Shown in pieces: positions 17,127-24,687 of a stretch of 31,268 nucleotides of DNA (the stretch's first letter is position 1; each line of letters starts with the position of its first letter). Below the pieces are notes generated by a model. That model did not search any database and was not told the origin of the DNA. It was given only the letters and a program-made list of their open reading frames with translations. The stretch is from JAGXFP01 sp039714535 (GTDB lineage Bacteria > Desulfobacterota > Desulfobulbia > Desulfobulbales > JAGXFP01). Where the stretch lies: assembly GCA_039714535.1 (NCBI GenBank), contig JBDLJC010000043.1, positions 1-31,268 of the forward strand, written 5' to 3'. A program made the position numbers and the translations under genes.

Positions 17127-18316
17127 ATCGCTGGTTACAAAAGCGGTGTGAAACCGGCAATTACCGCCGCCTGTTCCCTCTGGAGCGCTTTGCCACCGGT
17201 CAAATAAGAAAGGCCGGCTCCGCCAGCGATCCCACCGCCTTTCTTGATTTTTCCTCCAACGATTACCTGGCCCTCTCCATTCATCCCACCCTGATCGCGG
17301 CTGCCCGCAATGCCCTTAACCTGTACGGAACCGGCGCCGGTGCGGCCCGCTTGATGAGTGGCGACCTGCAGCTCTATCACGCGTTGGAGGAGGCAACCGC
17401 CAAATTTAAAAACCGGGAAGCGGCCCTGCTTTTCGGCAACGGGTATATGGCCAATATCGGCGTCATCCCGGCCCTGGTCGGACGGGGCGATGTAATCTTC
17501 TCCGACCGCCTCAACCACGCCAGTATTTACGACGGCTGCCGCCTGTCCCGGGCAAAACTGGTCCGCTTCCACCACAATGATCTTGGTCATCTCGAAGAGT
17601 GTCTCAAGAAGGAACGGGGCCAGGGCAGGGCGCTGATCATCGTTGAATCTCTGTACAGCATGGATGGTGATCGCTGCCCACTGGCCGGGATCGCCCAGCT
17701 CAAAGACCGTTATGGCTGCCTGCTAATGGTTGACGAAGCCCATGCCACCGGAATTTTCGGGGCACATGGTGGGGGAATCATCCAGGAAGAGGGTCTCGAA
17801 GGTGCGGTGGATGTAGCCATGGGGACCTTCGGTAAGGCTCTGGGCAGCTACGGAGCCTATATTGCCGGCTCGGACACCCTTAAAAAATACCTGGTAAACC
17901 GGGCTCGGAGTTTTATCTACTCCACTGGCCTGCCGCCAACGGCAGTGGCAGCCTCCCTGGCGGCAATTGAACTGATCAAAGAAGAACCGCAGCTCCATCA
18001 ACAGCTTCTGGCAAACAGTGCTTATTTCAAAAAATGTCTCTGTGAGGCAGGATTGCTTGGTGAACCAGGCCCTTCGCAAATCATACCGGTGATGGTTGGC
18101 GACAGCCATCAGGCCGTAAAAATTGCCGAAGAATTCCGTAACAAAGACGTGCTTGTTACGGCGGTCCGCCCACCCACCGTCCCGGAGGGCACGGCCCGGT
18201 TGCGATTTTCGGTAACATTGCACCAGAGTCGACAAGATCTGGCAGAGACAGCCGGATTATTGATGGAAATATGCAAGAAATTGTCAGTACCGGTTTCTTT
18301 TACCACTGATAGCTAA
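17114..18316 (+). CDS. bioF: 8-amino-7-oxononanoate synthase
   Basis: This PLP enzyme condenses pimeloyl-ACP (or -CoA) with alanine, the first committed ring-forming step of biotin synthesis. The 400-aa protein shows the alpha-oxoamine synthase pattern: FSSNDYLALS, GTGAGAARLMSG, DEAHATGIFGAHGGG (Asp and His contacting PLP) and TFGKALGSYG, with the Schiff-base lysine Lys241. It overlaps bioB by 13 nt and has no good ribosome binding site of its own, consistent with coupling. bioA and bioD should follow in many genomes, but the AT-rich island begins directly after this gene, so they are elsewhere or the cluster was interrupted. Confidence 0.94.
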   Translation: MDFLNRWLQKRCETGNYRRLFPLERFATGQIRKAGSASDPTAFLDFSSNDYLALSIHPTLIAAARNALNLYGTGAGAARLMSGDLQLYHALEEATAKFKNREAALLFGNGYMANIGVIPALVGRGDVIFSDRLNHASIYDGCRLSRAKLVRFHHNDLGHLEECLKKERGQGRALIIVESLYSMDGDRCPLAGIAQLKDRYGCLLMVDEAHATGIFGAHGGGIIQEEGLEGAVDVAMGTFGKALGSYGAYIAGSDTLKKYLVNRARSFIYSTGLPPTAVAASLAAIELIKEEPQLHQQLLANSAYFKKCLCEAGLLGEPGPSQIIPVMVGDSHQAVKIAEEFRNKDVLVTAVRPPTVPEGTARLRFSVTLHQSRQDLAETAGLLMEICKKLSVPVSFTTDS

Positions 18317-18835
18317 ACGACTTCCAAAGCGGCTTGCATCCTCTCCCACACCTACCACAGTAATGCTGTCATTCCAGCCCGCTACGGCCAGAAAATCTAG
18401 TTAAATATAACGTCCCGTCGTCCGTCAGACGCAAGTCTAGAAAAACGGTTTCAAAATTGAAGATAATCTGTAAGAATCATAAATTTACGTTAATTTATGA
18501 TGTTGGAATGACATCTTAAACGAACTTGGTTAAACTCCTTTGGAAATATCTTGACTTTAAATAATTGAGTAGAGGCAGACATTGTTAATCCATAGTTTTT
18601 TGCTTTAACGGTTAACGAAATTGAACGAACAGTGGGGATATAATATTTAAGCAAGGTGTCCCCTGAATTTGGCGGGTCGTAAAATGAAAGGCGTCCAAAC
18701 TTGCCTGTGAGAAAAAACGAGCCCAATCATTCCCGTTAAAAAGGAGAAGTATTTTGTAAGAATTGTAGGGATAGTGTTAGGCATGTTTTGAAATTCCATT
18801 ATCTATCTAATTTTATACATTTTACTTAAGAAATT
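18317..18835. other. AT-rich spacer at the left edge of the island
   Basis: No gene is evident in these 519 bp. A small inverted-repeat element fills 18367-18513. A 78-codon frame on the minus strand (18490-18726) lacks a ribosome binding site and any family resemblance, so I do not call it; its region includes GGTGTCCCCTGAATTTGG (about 18655-18672), a phrase I associate with decayed repeat or IS200-like borders. A good Shine-Dalgarno (AAAAAGGAG, about 18738-18746) is followed by a TTG and an immediate TAA, so it serves no visible gene. No convincing promoter for the kinase gene could be fixed; TTGAAA at 18788 and TATACA at 18814 are 20 bp apart, which is too far. Confidence 0.5.
18367..18513. 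repeat. Short inverted-repeat (MITE-like) element with internal hairpin
   Basis: Perfect 10-bp terminal arms TGTCATTCCA (18367-18376) and TGGAATGACA (18504-18513) bound 147 bp. Just inside the right arm is a 10-bp perfect hairpin, ATCATAAATT/AATTTATGAT (18476-18485 with 18492-18501, loop of 6). No open frame lies inside and no clear target-site duplication is seen outside. TGTCATTCC ends are common on short bacterial repeats. It marks the change from GC-richer bio genes to the AT-rich island. Confidence 0.45.
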
Positions 18836-20239
18836 ATGGATGCTACACGTATTGAACGTTTGAAAAATGAACTAATCGGGGAAAAAATAGGTGGTTGGGA
18901 GTTAGTCGAATATATAAATGCTGGAAAAACTGCTCTAGTGTTCAAGGGGAATAAGGATGGATTAACTGGTGCAGTGAAAATATTTGATCCAGAATTAGTT
19001 GAACGTTTTGGCCGAGAAATTCAGTTGCAGCGAATCAACAGAGAGCTTGAACTCATTGGGCATGATTGTCCAAATTTAATAAATATTTTAGGTGGAGGAG
19101 AGTCTCCCGATTTTCTGTATTTAGTGATGGAGTTTTTAGATTGGCCTTCATTGGATCAAGTAGTATCAGAGGTACCTAGTGCAAAAATATGGAAATTAAT
19201 CGGAGATGTTGCAACAGCTGCGGAATATTTAGAGAAGAAGAATATTGCTCATCGCGACATAAAACCATCGAATATTATTATTAATCCAGAGTTTTCTGAA
19301 ATAAAACTTTTAGACTTAGGAGTGATTAGACCAATTGGTGATAGTGATTTGACCGATCTTGATGCCAAATCTTTTATTGGTACTCTGAGATATAGCTCAC
19401 CAGAACTTCTTTATCGGACGGAGAAAGACACGATTGAAGGGTGGCGAGCTGTGTCGTTCTATCAAATTGGAGCTGTCTTACATGATGTGATCATGAATGA
19501 AGTTTTGTTTAAGTCTTTTTCGGACCCATATCCTCGATTAATAGATGCGGTTAAGATAGAAATACCACACGTTGAGGATGGTGCCGTTGACCCAGATCTA
19601 ATTTTTCTTGCTAGAAACTGTCTTGCTAAAGATCCTTTGTGTAGGTTAGAGCTACTTACTTGGGACAGCTTTCATCTGAAGCAGGAAGAAACAACTAATA
19701 TTATTAAAAGGACTCAAAGGCTAAAACAACGCCAAGTAGCCGCGGAATCAAAAATGACGACAGACTCTGTCGTCGAAGAAAAACAAAAAAGAACGGATCA
19801 AAGAGCTACCAGCGAAATATTTGAAATAATTGAGAGTATTATTCGTCATGTTTCAATCTCAAGCGAGTTTTTGCCGCCAAGTAAATTCCACGTTTCTCGG
19901 AATGCAGAGGATAGAATTGGCATTTTTATCACTCGATTTGAAGCTTCCACACAATATGTATTGTCTTCAGGATTTAGCATTTGTTTTGAAGTATCAGTTG
20001 TTAATAATTTAGAAAAATCATTAGTTGTTAAATGTGGTGTGATTGCAGGAAAAGCTGTTGAGGCAAAACAGTTCAAAACAGAAAAGTGTTCAGTCGCCTA
20101 TAATGGGGTATTGGAAAAACACGTATTGCAGAAACAAATTGACAATCTTTTTCATTCAGCACTAGACGAGGTTCAAGAGCGTTACTCTACATCGCAAATG
20201 ATAGAAGATAATGCATGGATAGAACTAAAGGAGTTGTAA
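18836..20239 (+). CDS. Serine/threonine protein kinase, first gene of the island cassette
   Basis: The 467-aa protein has a eukaryotic-type kinase domain at about residues 18-285. Visible are a glycine-poor ATP loop (EYINAGKTALVFKG), Lys48 in GAVKIF, catalytic loop HRDIKPSNI (Asp141, Asn146), DLG (160-162) in place of DFG and a GTLRYSSPELL activation segment, so it should be active. The Asp normally starting the alpha-F motif (DxxxLG) is Ser207 here. A charged helical linker (about 285-330) leads to a 130-residue C-terminal domain I do not recognise, rich in alternating hydrophobic residues. There is no transmembrane segment, so it is cytoplasmic. The start has only a weak ribosome binding site; an in-frame stop lies 9 nt upstream. 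The helicase gene begins one base after its stop. Codon use is AT-rich, unlike bioF, suggesting transfer. The kinase target is unknown. Confidence 0.85.
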   Translation: MDATRIERLKNELIGEKIGGWELVEYINAGKTALVFKGNKDGLTGAVKIFDPELVERFGREIQLQRINRELELIGHDCPNLINILGGGESPDFLYLVMEFLDWPSLDQVVSEVPSAKIWKLIGDVATAAEYLEKKNIAHRDIKPSNIIINPEFSEIKLLDLGVIRPIGDSDLTDLDAKSFIGTLRYSSPELLYRTEKDTIEGWRAVSFYQIGAVLHDVIMNEVLFKSFSDPYPRLIDAVKIEIPHVEDGAVDPDLIFLARNCLAKDPLCRLELLTWDSFHLKQEETTNIIKRTQRLKQRQVAAESKMTTDSVVEEKQKRTDQRATSEIFEIIESIIRHVSISSEFLPPSKFHVSRNAEDRIGIFITRFEASTQYVLSSGFSICFEVSVVNNLEKSLVVKCGVIAGKAVEAKQFKTEKCSVAYNGVLEKHVLQKQIDNLFHSALDEVQERYSTSQMIEDNAWIELKEL

Positions 20240-20240
20240 A

Positions 20241-21395
20241 ATGAAAGGATCGTGGTGGGTCGGAGAAAGTGAGTTAGACGAGAAACAAAGCGAAATCATC
20301 ACCTATTCTCCAGATACAAGTTTTCTAATAATTGGCCCTCCTGGCTGCGGGAAAACAAATCTACTATTGTTGCGAGCTAACTATCTCTATCTATCTGGGC
20401 TTAAAGATATTTTGATAATTGTGTTCACAAGGAATTTGCGAGATTTTATTGCTCTAGGGGGAATAAATTATAGTTTCCCTGACACAAAGGTGGTTACTAG
20501 TACACGCTGGGCTATGGATTTATTATTTCAGCATGGGGTATCATTTTCAAGAAAAGATGACTTCGATTCTAATCGAAAACAATTGCTTTCTGACGTTGAA
20601 CAGCTTTGCAAAGATAACGACATCAAAAATCTTTATGATGCAATTCTTCTAGATGAAGCTCAGGACTATTCTCCTGATGAAATAGCCGTATTTAGAAAAC
20701 TTACAAAACGCTTAATTATCGCTGGTGATAAAAAACAACAAATATATAAGGGAAAAGATTGTTTAGCCGGTTTAGCAAATATTGTAGATCAAACCACTGT
20801 CTTAGAGTGTCATTACCGCAATGGACAACAGATTTGTTCGACCGCCGATGGTCTTGGGGAAAAATGGCCAGACTATCAATGTATGTTGCCTGGATGCAAT
20901 TATGACGAAAAGTCCAAACCTTCATCTGTTGCAACTCGCTCGTGCGTGAATATCCAAGAAGAAATCACAAAAACAATAAAACAAATCACAATCCAATTAA
21001 AAGCGTATCCTGATGAGTTGATAGGTGTAATAACACCAAGAAACCGAGAGCTTGCAATCATTTGGGATGAAATATTAGATTCTTCCTTTGCAAGTATCTC
21101 AGTACGTAGGGACTCAAATGCTCCTTTAGATTTTTCAGATAAAGCTCGTGTAGTTGTGACTACCATGCACGGAGCTAAAGGACTTGAATTCCGTGCTGTA
21201 CATATATTAGGGAGCGAATTCCTGAAAAATTTTCCAAATCAAAGGCAACTAGCTTTTACTTCCGTAACGCGCTGTAAAACTAGTCTTTTTATTTGTCATA
21301 CAAATCAACTTCCGGGGTATTTAGAAAGTGCTATAGCGTCATTAAATCCTGTTCCTGAGCTACCAGAAATATCAGACCTTTTCGGTGGAGAATAG
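20241..21395 (+). CDS. Compact UvrD/Rep-like SF1 helicase or NTPase
   Basis: The 384-aa protein has all core superfamily I motifs: Q motif (LDEKQSEII, Gln16), Walker A GPPGCGKT (32-39), motif Ia VFTRNLRDF, Walker B LLDEAQD (DEAQD 138-142), motif III AGDKKQQIY, motif IV HYRNGQQ (Arg193), motif V TTMHGAKGLEF (308-317) and motif VI FTSVTRCK (Arg344). It is about half the length of UvrD or Rep; the 1B and 2B insertions are almost absent. It may be a minimal translocase or a nucleic-acid-sensing NTPase rather than a processive helicase. Such proteins occur as partners in defence systems (compare GajB of Gabija), but no nuclease is encoded beside it. AAAGGAG, within the last kinase codons, serves its start, which implies coupling. 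Bases are AT-rich. Confidence 0.85.
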   Translation: MKGSWWVGESELDEKQSEIITYSPDTSFLIIGPPGCGKTNLLLLRANYLYLSGLKDILIIVFTRNLRDFIALGGINYSFPDTKVVTSTRWAMDLLFQHGVSFSRKDDFDSNRKQLLSDVEQLCKDNDIKNLYDAILLDEAQDYSPDEIAVFRKLTKRLIIAGDKKQQIYKGKDCLAGLANIVDQTTVLECHYRNGQQICSTADGLGEKWPDYQCMLPGCNYDEKSKPSSVATRSCVNIQEEITKTIKQITIQLKAYPDELIGVITPRNRELAIIWDEILDSSFASISVRRDSNAPLDFSDKARVVVTTMHGAKGLEFRAVHILGSEFLKNFPNQRQLAFTSVTRCKTSLFICHTNQLPGYLESAIASLNPVPELPEISDLFGGE

Positions 21396-21399
21396 CATT

Positions 21400-22785
21400 A
21401 TGTGGTCAATTTATATTAAGCGAGAGCAATTATTAGACACCTTGCAACTAGCAATTTCAGGAGAAATTACTGGTGCAAAGCAAATTAGAACTCCGCAAGA
21501 AATTTCAATAAATATTACAGCTGGATTATGTTTGCTTTGGAAAACGTCCCCCAGAACTGATTTATCACCTCCTCTAATTGTGGTAGCGGATGGGACAAAA
21601 CGTGATTTTTTAGCATGGCTGGCTACTTATTATCCTCCGTTACGCCCAATAACTCGTGATTGTCGGGTGCTAGAGTATACAAATCTAGTACGTGTTTTTG
21701 AGAGAAAAACTAATTCTAACACATTTAATAAATACTTAGGTGTCACAGTAGGTTTAATAGTTTCAGAAGCCATATTGAATAATGCTGCGAATAATATTCA
21801 ACGAGATGTAACTTTTAGAGATTGTCTTGAAACTTTCTCTTTTTCCTTTGGGAGAGCATTATTAGATCGTGCTTCTTTTGAAGATCTATCGCTTGTTGAA
21901 AAATTATGGCGAAAAGCACAAAAAAATAGTTCCCGCACTCATGCGTTGACAGACAATGTTATTGCTCGAAAGACACCATGGAGTTTGTTGGCAATGATGC
22001 TCAATCAAGATCAATTTCTGAAAAAGAGTTGGTCCAATGAATCAAGTGTTGTTTGCCTCACAAAAGAAATAGAGAACAACAAGAAAATTTCGAAAAATTT
22101 ATTACATAAAGTTTCAAAATCTCTTGATATCCCAAGTAATTTGTTCGAATTAACAGGGGAAGGATCGAGAGAGTCTCGCATGGTCGCTCTAGAGGAAATT
22201 TATTCCAAGATCAACGAAGGGAATCTTTCAAGATCGTGCCTAGCTCAATTTGTCTCAGCCTTCCTTGTCTATCAATTAGAACCAGGTACTCTTAATTACC
22301 TTTCCTTGTTAATTTCTGAGAAGCATTTATCAAGTGAAGTTGCAATGTGGTATGGTTTTTTGGCTGGCTTAACCCCTCGCACAAAAGTTTTACTTTCAAA
22401 ATCAGGTTTAGGCTTGAGTGTGGCTAATGAATTAATCAGGAAAGAATCAGTTTTTGATTGTCTGAACGTTGATCTAGATGCTGAGGAACTAGACATGTTG
22501 ATAGATTCTGAGAGTTATTTGTCAACAAACAAAGCGCAGAGAGCAGGGAGTCTAACGGTTGAGCTAATACCTGGGGTAAAAACATTATTAGCAACAGGGG
22601 AAAATGATCATAAAAAAATACCAGGGCAAAAGTCATTGTTCGAACAAGAGTTGCCTGTGAAAGAAGCTAAGCGAATTTTGTGCGATTTAGATAATGCAAT
22701 GAGACACCTTAAATACGTACATACCGACCTAAAAAAACTTTCAAACAAAGAACCCAAAACCAAATCTAGTCCTAGAAAAAAATAA
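21400..22785 (+). CDS. Uncharacterised 461-aa protein of the kinase-helicase cassette
   Basis: I do not recognise this protein. It is soluble and mostly helical by eye, with no signal peptide or membrane span. Notable stretches are PPLIVVADGTKRDFLAWL (about 57-74), a possible alpha/beta start; a helix-rich middle (about 115-350); an acidic patch NVDLDAEELDMLIDSES (about 356-372); and GQKSLFEQELPV followed by a Leu/Lys-rich helix and a very basic tail (448-461) that could touch nucleic acid. No nuclease, phosphatase or NTPase motif stands out. I use ATG 21400, with GGAG 9 nt before it, rather than the GTG at 21385 that overlaps the helicase. It begins 4 nt after the helicase stop and ends one base before the membrane gene, so it is certainly part of the operon. 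It could be a substrate, adaptor or effector; this is open. Confidence 0.75.
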   Translation: MWSIYIKREQLLDTLQLAISGEITGAKQIRTPQEISINITAGLCLLWKTSPRTDLSPPLIVVADGTKRDFLAWLATYYPPLRPITRDCRVLEYTNLVRVFERKTNSNTFNKYLGVTVGLIVSEAILNNAANNIQRDVTFRDCLETFSFSFGRALLDRASFEDLSLVEKLWRKAQKNSSRTHALTDNVIARKTPWSLLAMMLNQDQFLKKSWSNESSVVCLTKEIENNKKISKNLLHKVSKSLDIPSNLFELTGEGSRESRMVALEEIYSKINEGNLSRSCLAQFVSAFLVYQLEPGTLNYLSLLISEKHLSSEVAMWYGFLAGLTPRTKVLLSKSGLGLSVANELIRKESVFDCLNVDLDAEELDMLIDSESYLSTNKAQRAGSLTVELIPGVKTLLATGENDHKKIPGQKSLFEQELPVKEAKRILCDLDNAMRHLKYVHTDLKKLSNKEPKTKSSPRKK

Positions 22786-22786
22786 T

Positions 22787-23392
22787 ATGAATACCCCATC
22801 TGACTCAAAATCTACTGAATATCAGCAACGATATCAATTCTGGAGTGAACGAGCCGTAAACCAGTTTTCATTCTCAAATAATTTACTATTAACAATCTCA
22901 ATTGCCGCACTCGGATATTTTTTCAAGGAAGGAAGAAGGGAATTTAGAGAATTAACAATTTTCTGGCCTTTTTCAAACCAACTAGATGTGGATGCCACGT
23001 TGTTTTCACTAGGAACCATATGTATAGGATTATCTGTAGCTTCTGGTTTGATAGCCTCTATGGCTAGGTTATATGACTTTAATTTAACGCGTCATATCAC
23101 TCTAATTCGCAAAAGGGTATATGACAAACATACGAAGGTTTTTCCAGATGACATCCCTGCTGAAAAAAACATTTTAGAATCATTCTCTGATCTATTCAAA
23201 AGTTTATTTTATTTTCGAAAAGTGAAAATAACTCAATCAGAATGTAATATTTTTAATGTAGATTTACAGGGAAAATTTCTGGGACTAAGGGCAATGACTG
23301 CCGGATTTGGAAGTCTCTCGTGGATAATTTTTAGCTTCCAATTATTATTCTTCATTTTGGGGCTATTGTTATATGGCTTTGTTATGCTGTAA
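22787..23392 (+). CDS. Multi-pass membrane protein, last gene of the cassette
   Basis: The 201-aa protein has hydrophobic spans at about residues 31-46, 70-92 and 172-200; the last is long enough to hold one span with a re-entrant or second helix. A cytoplasmic-looking, charged loop (about 100-165) separates spans two and three. The N-terminal EYQQRYQFWSERAVNQFSFS is an amphipathic helix of a type I associate with small SLATT-like membrane proteins of conflict systems, but this similarity is by eye only. There is no signal peptide or enzyme motif. The ATG lies one base after the preceding stop with no clear ribosome binding site, so coupling is likely. It may be a pore-type effector or a membrane anchor for the other three proteins. 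The 224 bp to mutM contain nothing I recognise. Confidence 0.75.
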   Translation: MNTPSDSKSTEYQQRYQFWSERAVNQFSFSNNLLLTISIAALGYFFKEGRREFRELTIFWPFSNQLDVDATLFSLGTICIGLSVASGLIASMARLYDFNLTRHITLIRKRVYDKHTKVFPDDIPAEKNILESFSDLFKSLFYFRKVKITQSECNIFNVDLQGKFLGLRAMTAGFGSLSWIIFSFQLLFFILGLLLYGFVML

Positions 23393-23616
23393 AAAAGGGG
23401 GCGAGTCTTTGCTTGGCTCATTCAATCGTATTGATCGCCGGGAAAACGTGTTTACGTCAAGTAAAGATATCTCTTGAAGAGTAAAACTATCTCCCTAAAT
23501 GTTTGCCTGACCTGATAATTTCAATCTTTCCCCCCAACATCATAAGAAATCAACCATCCTCCAAACTGTAGATGTCTGTTTATCTTCAGTAATAAGATCA
23601 GCTTGAAAGCACATCA

Positions 23617-24468
23617 TTAGATCTCGATCGGATCAACTCCGGGTTTTAGCGGTTGGCAGTGCGGGCAAAAGAAGCTGGCCCGACCGCCGATAATGGTTTT
23701 CTGGATCGGCTCAGCGCATTTATGACATGGTTGCCCTTGGCGACCGTAAACCTTCAACCTGACCTGGAAATAGCCCTTTTCTCCGCTGCTGTTGACATAG
23801 TCGGAAATAGTTGTGCCGCCTTGACTGATGGCATCTGCAAGAATCTCCCTGCTCTTGCTCACGATCCTTTGCCATTCTTCCAACTCGATAAATCCCGCCG
23901 GGGTGCTGGGATTTATCCCGGTCGCGAAAAGAATTTCACTGACGTAGATGTTACCGATGCCGGTGACAACCCGATTGTCCATCAGGAAATTTTTGATCGC
24001 CAAGGTCCGCTTGCGGGCCTTTTCATTAAGATAATCTCCCGAAAAAGAGTCCCAGAATGGATCCGGACCAAGATTTGAGAACAAAACATTATGATTTTCG
24101 TCAGGGCCGGTTATCTGCACAGAACCGAAACGGCGGGTATCATTAAACCGCAACTCCATCTGATTATCCAGCAGCCAACAGGCGTGATCATGTTTGACCG
24201 TAGGAGTCCCTTGGGGAAATATGCCCAAGCGCCCGGTCATGCCAAGATGGATTACAATCTCTGCTGAATTTCCCAGAGTTATAATGATGTACTTGGCCCG
24301 CCTTTTAACCGAGGAGATAGTTTCACCTCTCAGCAAGGCGCTTGCCTTCTTGGTCGGCATCGGCAAGCGGAGTTTCTTTTTTCCAAAAGAAACGCTGACC
24401 AGCCGCTGTCCTTCAAGGTGGGGCGCAAGGCCACGACATATTACTTCAACTTCCGGTAGTTCCGGCAT
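23617..24468 (-). CDS. mutM: Formamidopyrimidine-DNA glycosylase (Fpg/MutM)
   Basis: This base-excision repair enzyme removes 8-oxoguanine and ring-opened purines and nicks the abasic site. The 283-aa protein starts MPELPEVEV, with catalytic Pro2 (after Met removal) and Glu3. It has the DNA-binding helix-two-turn-helix around DNRVVTGIGNIYVSE and ends in the four-Cys zinc finger (CxxC in CHKCAEP, CxxC in FFCPHC). GAGGA lies about 8 nt before the ATG. The island lies beyond its 3' end and runs toward it, so mutM forms the right-hand chromosomal border. Confidence 0.95.
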   Translation of the reverse strand: MPELPEVEVICRGLAPHLEGQRLVSVSFGKKKLRLPMPTKKASALLRGETISSVKRRAKYIIITLGNSAEIVIHLGMTGRLGIFPQGTPTVKHDHACWLLDNQMELRFNDTRRFGSVQITGPDENHNVLFSNLGPDPFWDSFSGDYLNEKARKRTLAIKNFLMDNRVVTGIGNIYVSEILFATGINPSTPAGFIELEEWQRIVSKSREILADAISQGGTTISDYVNSSGEKGYFQVRLKVYGRQGQPCHKCAEPIQKTIIGGRASFFCPHCQPLKPGVDPIEI

Positions 24469-24624
24469 TTTCTTTCCTCATTATTACTACAGAGATTGCA
24501 ACCAAGGAGTAATGTGCTAACCACAATATCGCCAGAGCTAATCAGGCTGGCGATAAAATAATTTGGCATATATCATAACTGATTCACATAATAGTTTGAA
24601 ACAGACAAACGCGTTAGTAAGTAC

Positions 24625-24657
24625 AAAAAAAGGGACAGGCCGCATCGCCTGTCCCCT
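24625..24657 (-). terminator. Rho-independent terminator of the efflux operon
   Basis: On the minus strand a 9-bp GC-rich perfect stem (GGGACAGGC, loop GATGCG, GCCTGTCCC; plus-strand positions 24632-24655) is followed by seven T residues (24631-24625). It begins about 30 bp after the stop of the RND pump gene. Confidence 0.9.
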
Positions 24658-24687
24658 TGAACAATCTGCTTATCGGCAGAGGATAAT

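Noticed and set aside
18490..18726. A 78-codon minus-strand frame in the island spacer
   Set aside because: It has no ribosome binding site, an atypical composition and no recognised homology, and it overlaps repeat-like DNA.
18738..18758. Strong Shine-Dalgarno-like AAAAAGGAG upstream of the kinase gene
   Set aside because: The only start codon at proper distance (TTG) is followed directly by TAA, so no gene uses it; the kinase ATG is about 90 bp further on.
18317..23616. Phage-type att direct repeats or an integrase bounding the island
   Set aside because: I compared the two flanks by eye and found no matching direct repeat, tRNA gene or integrase; how it was inserted remains unknown.
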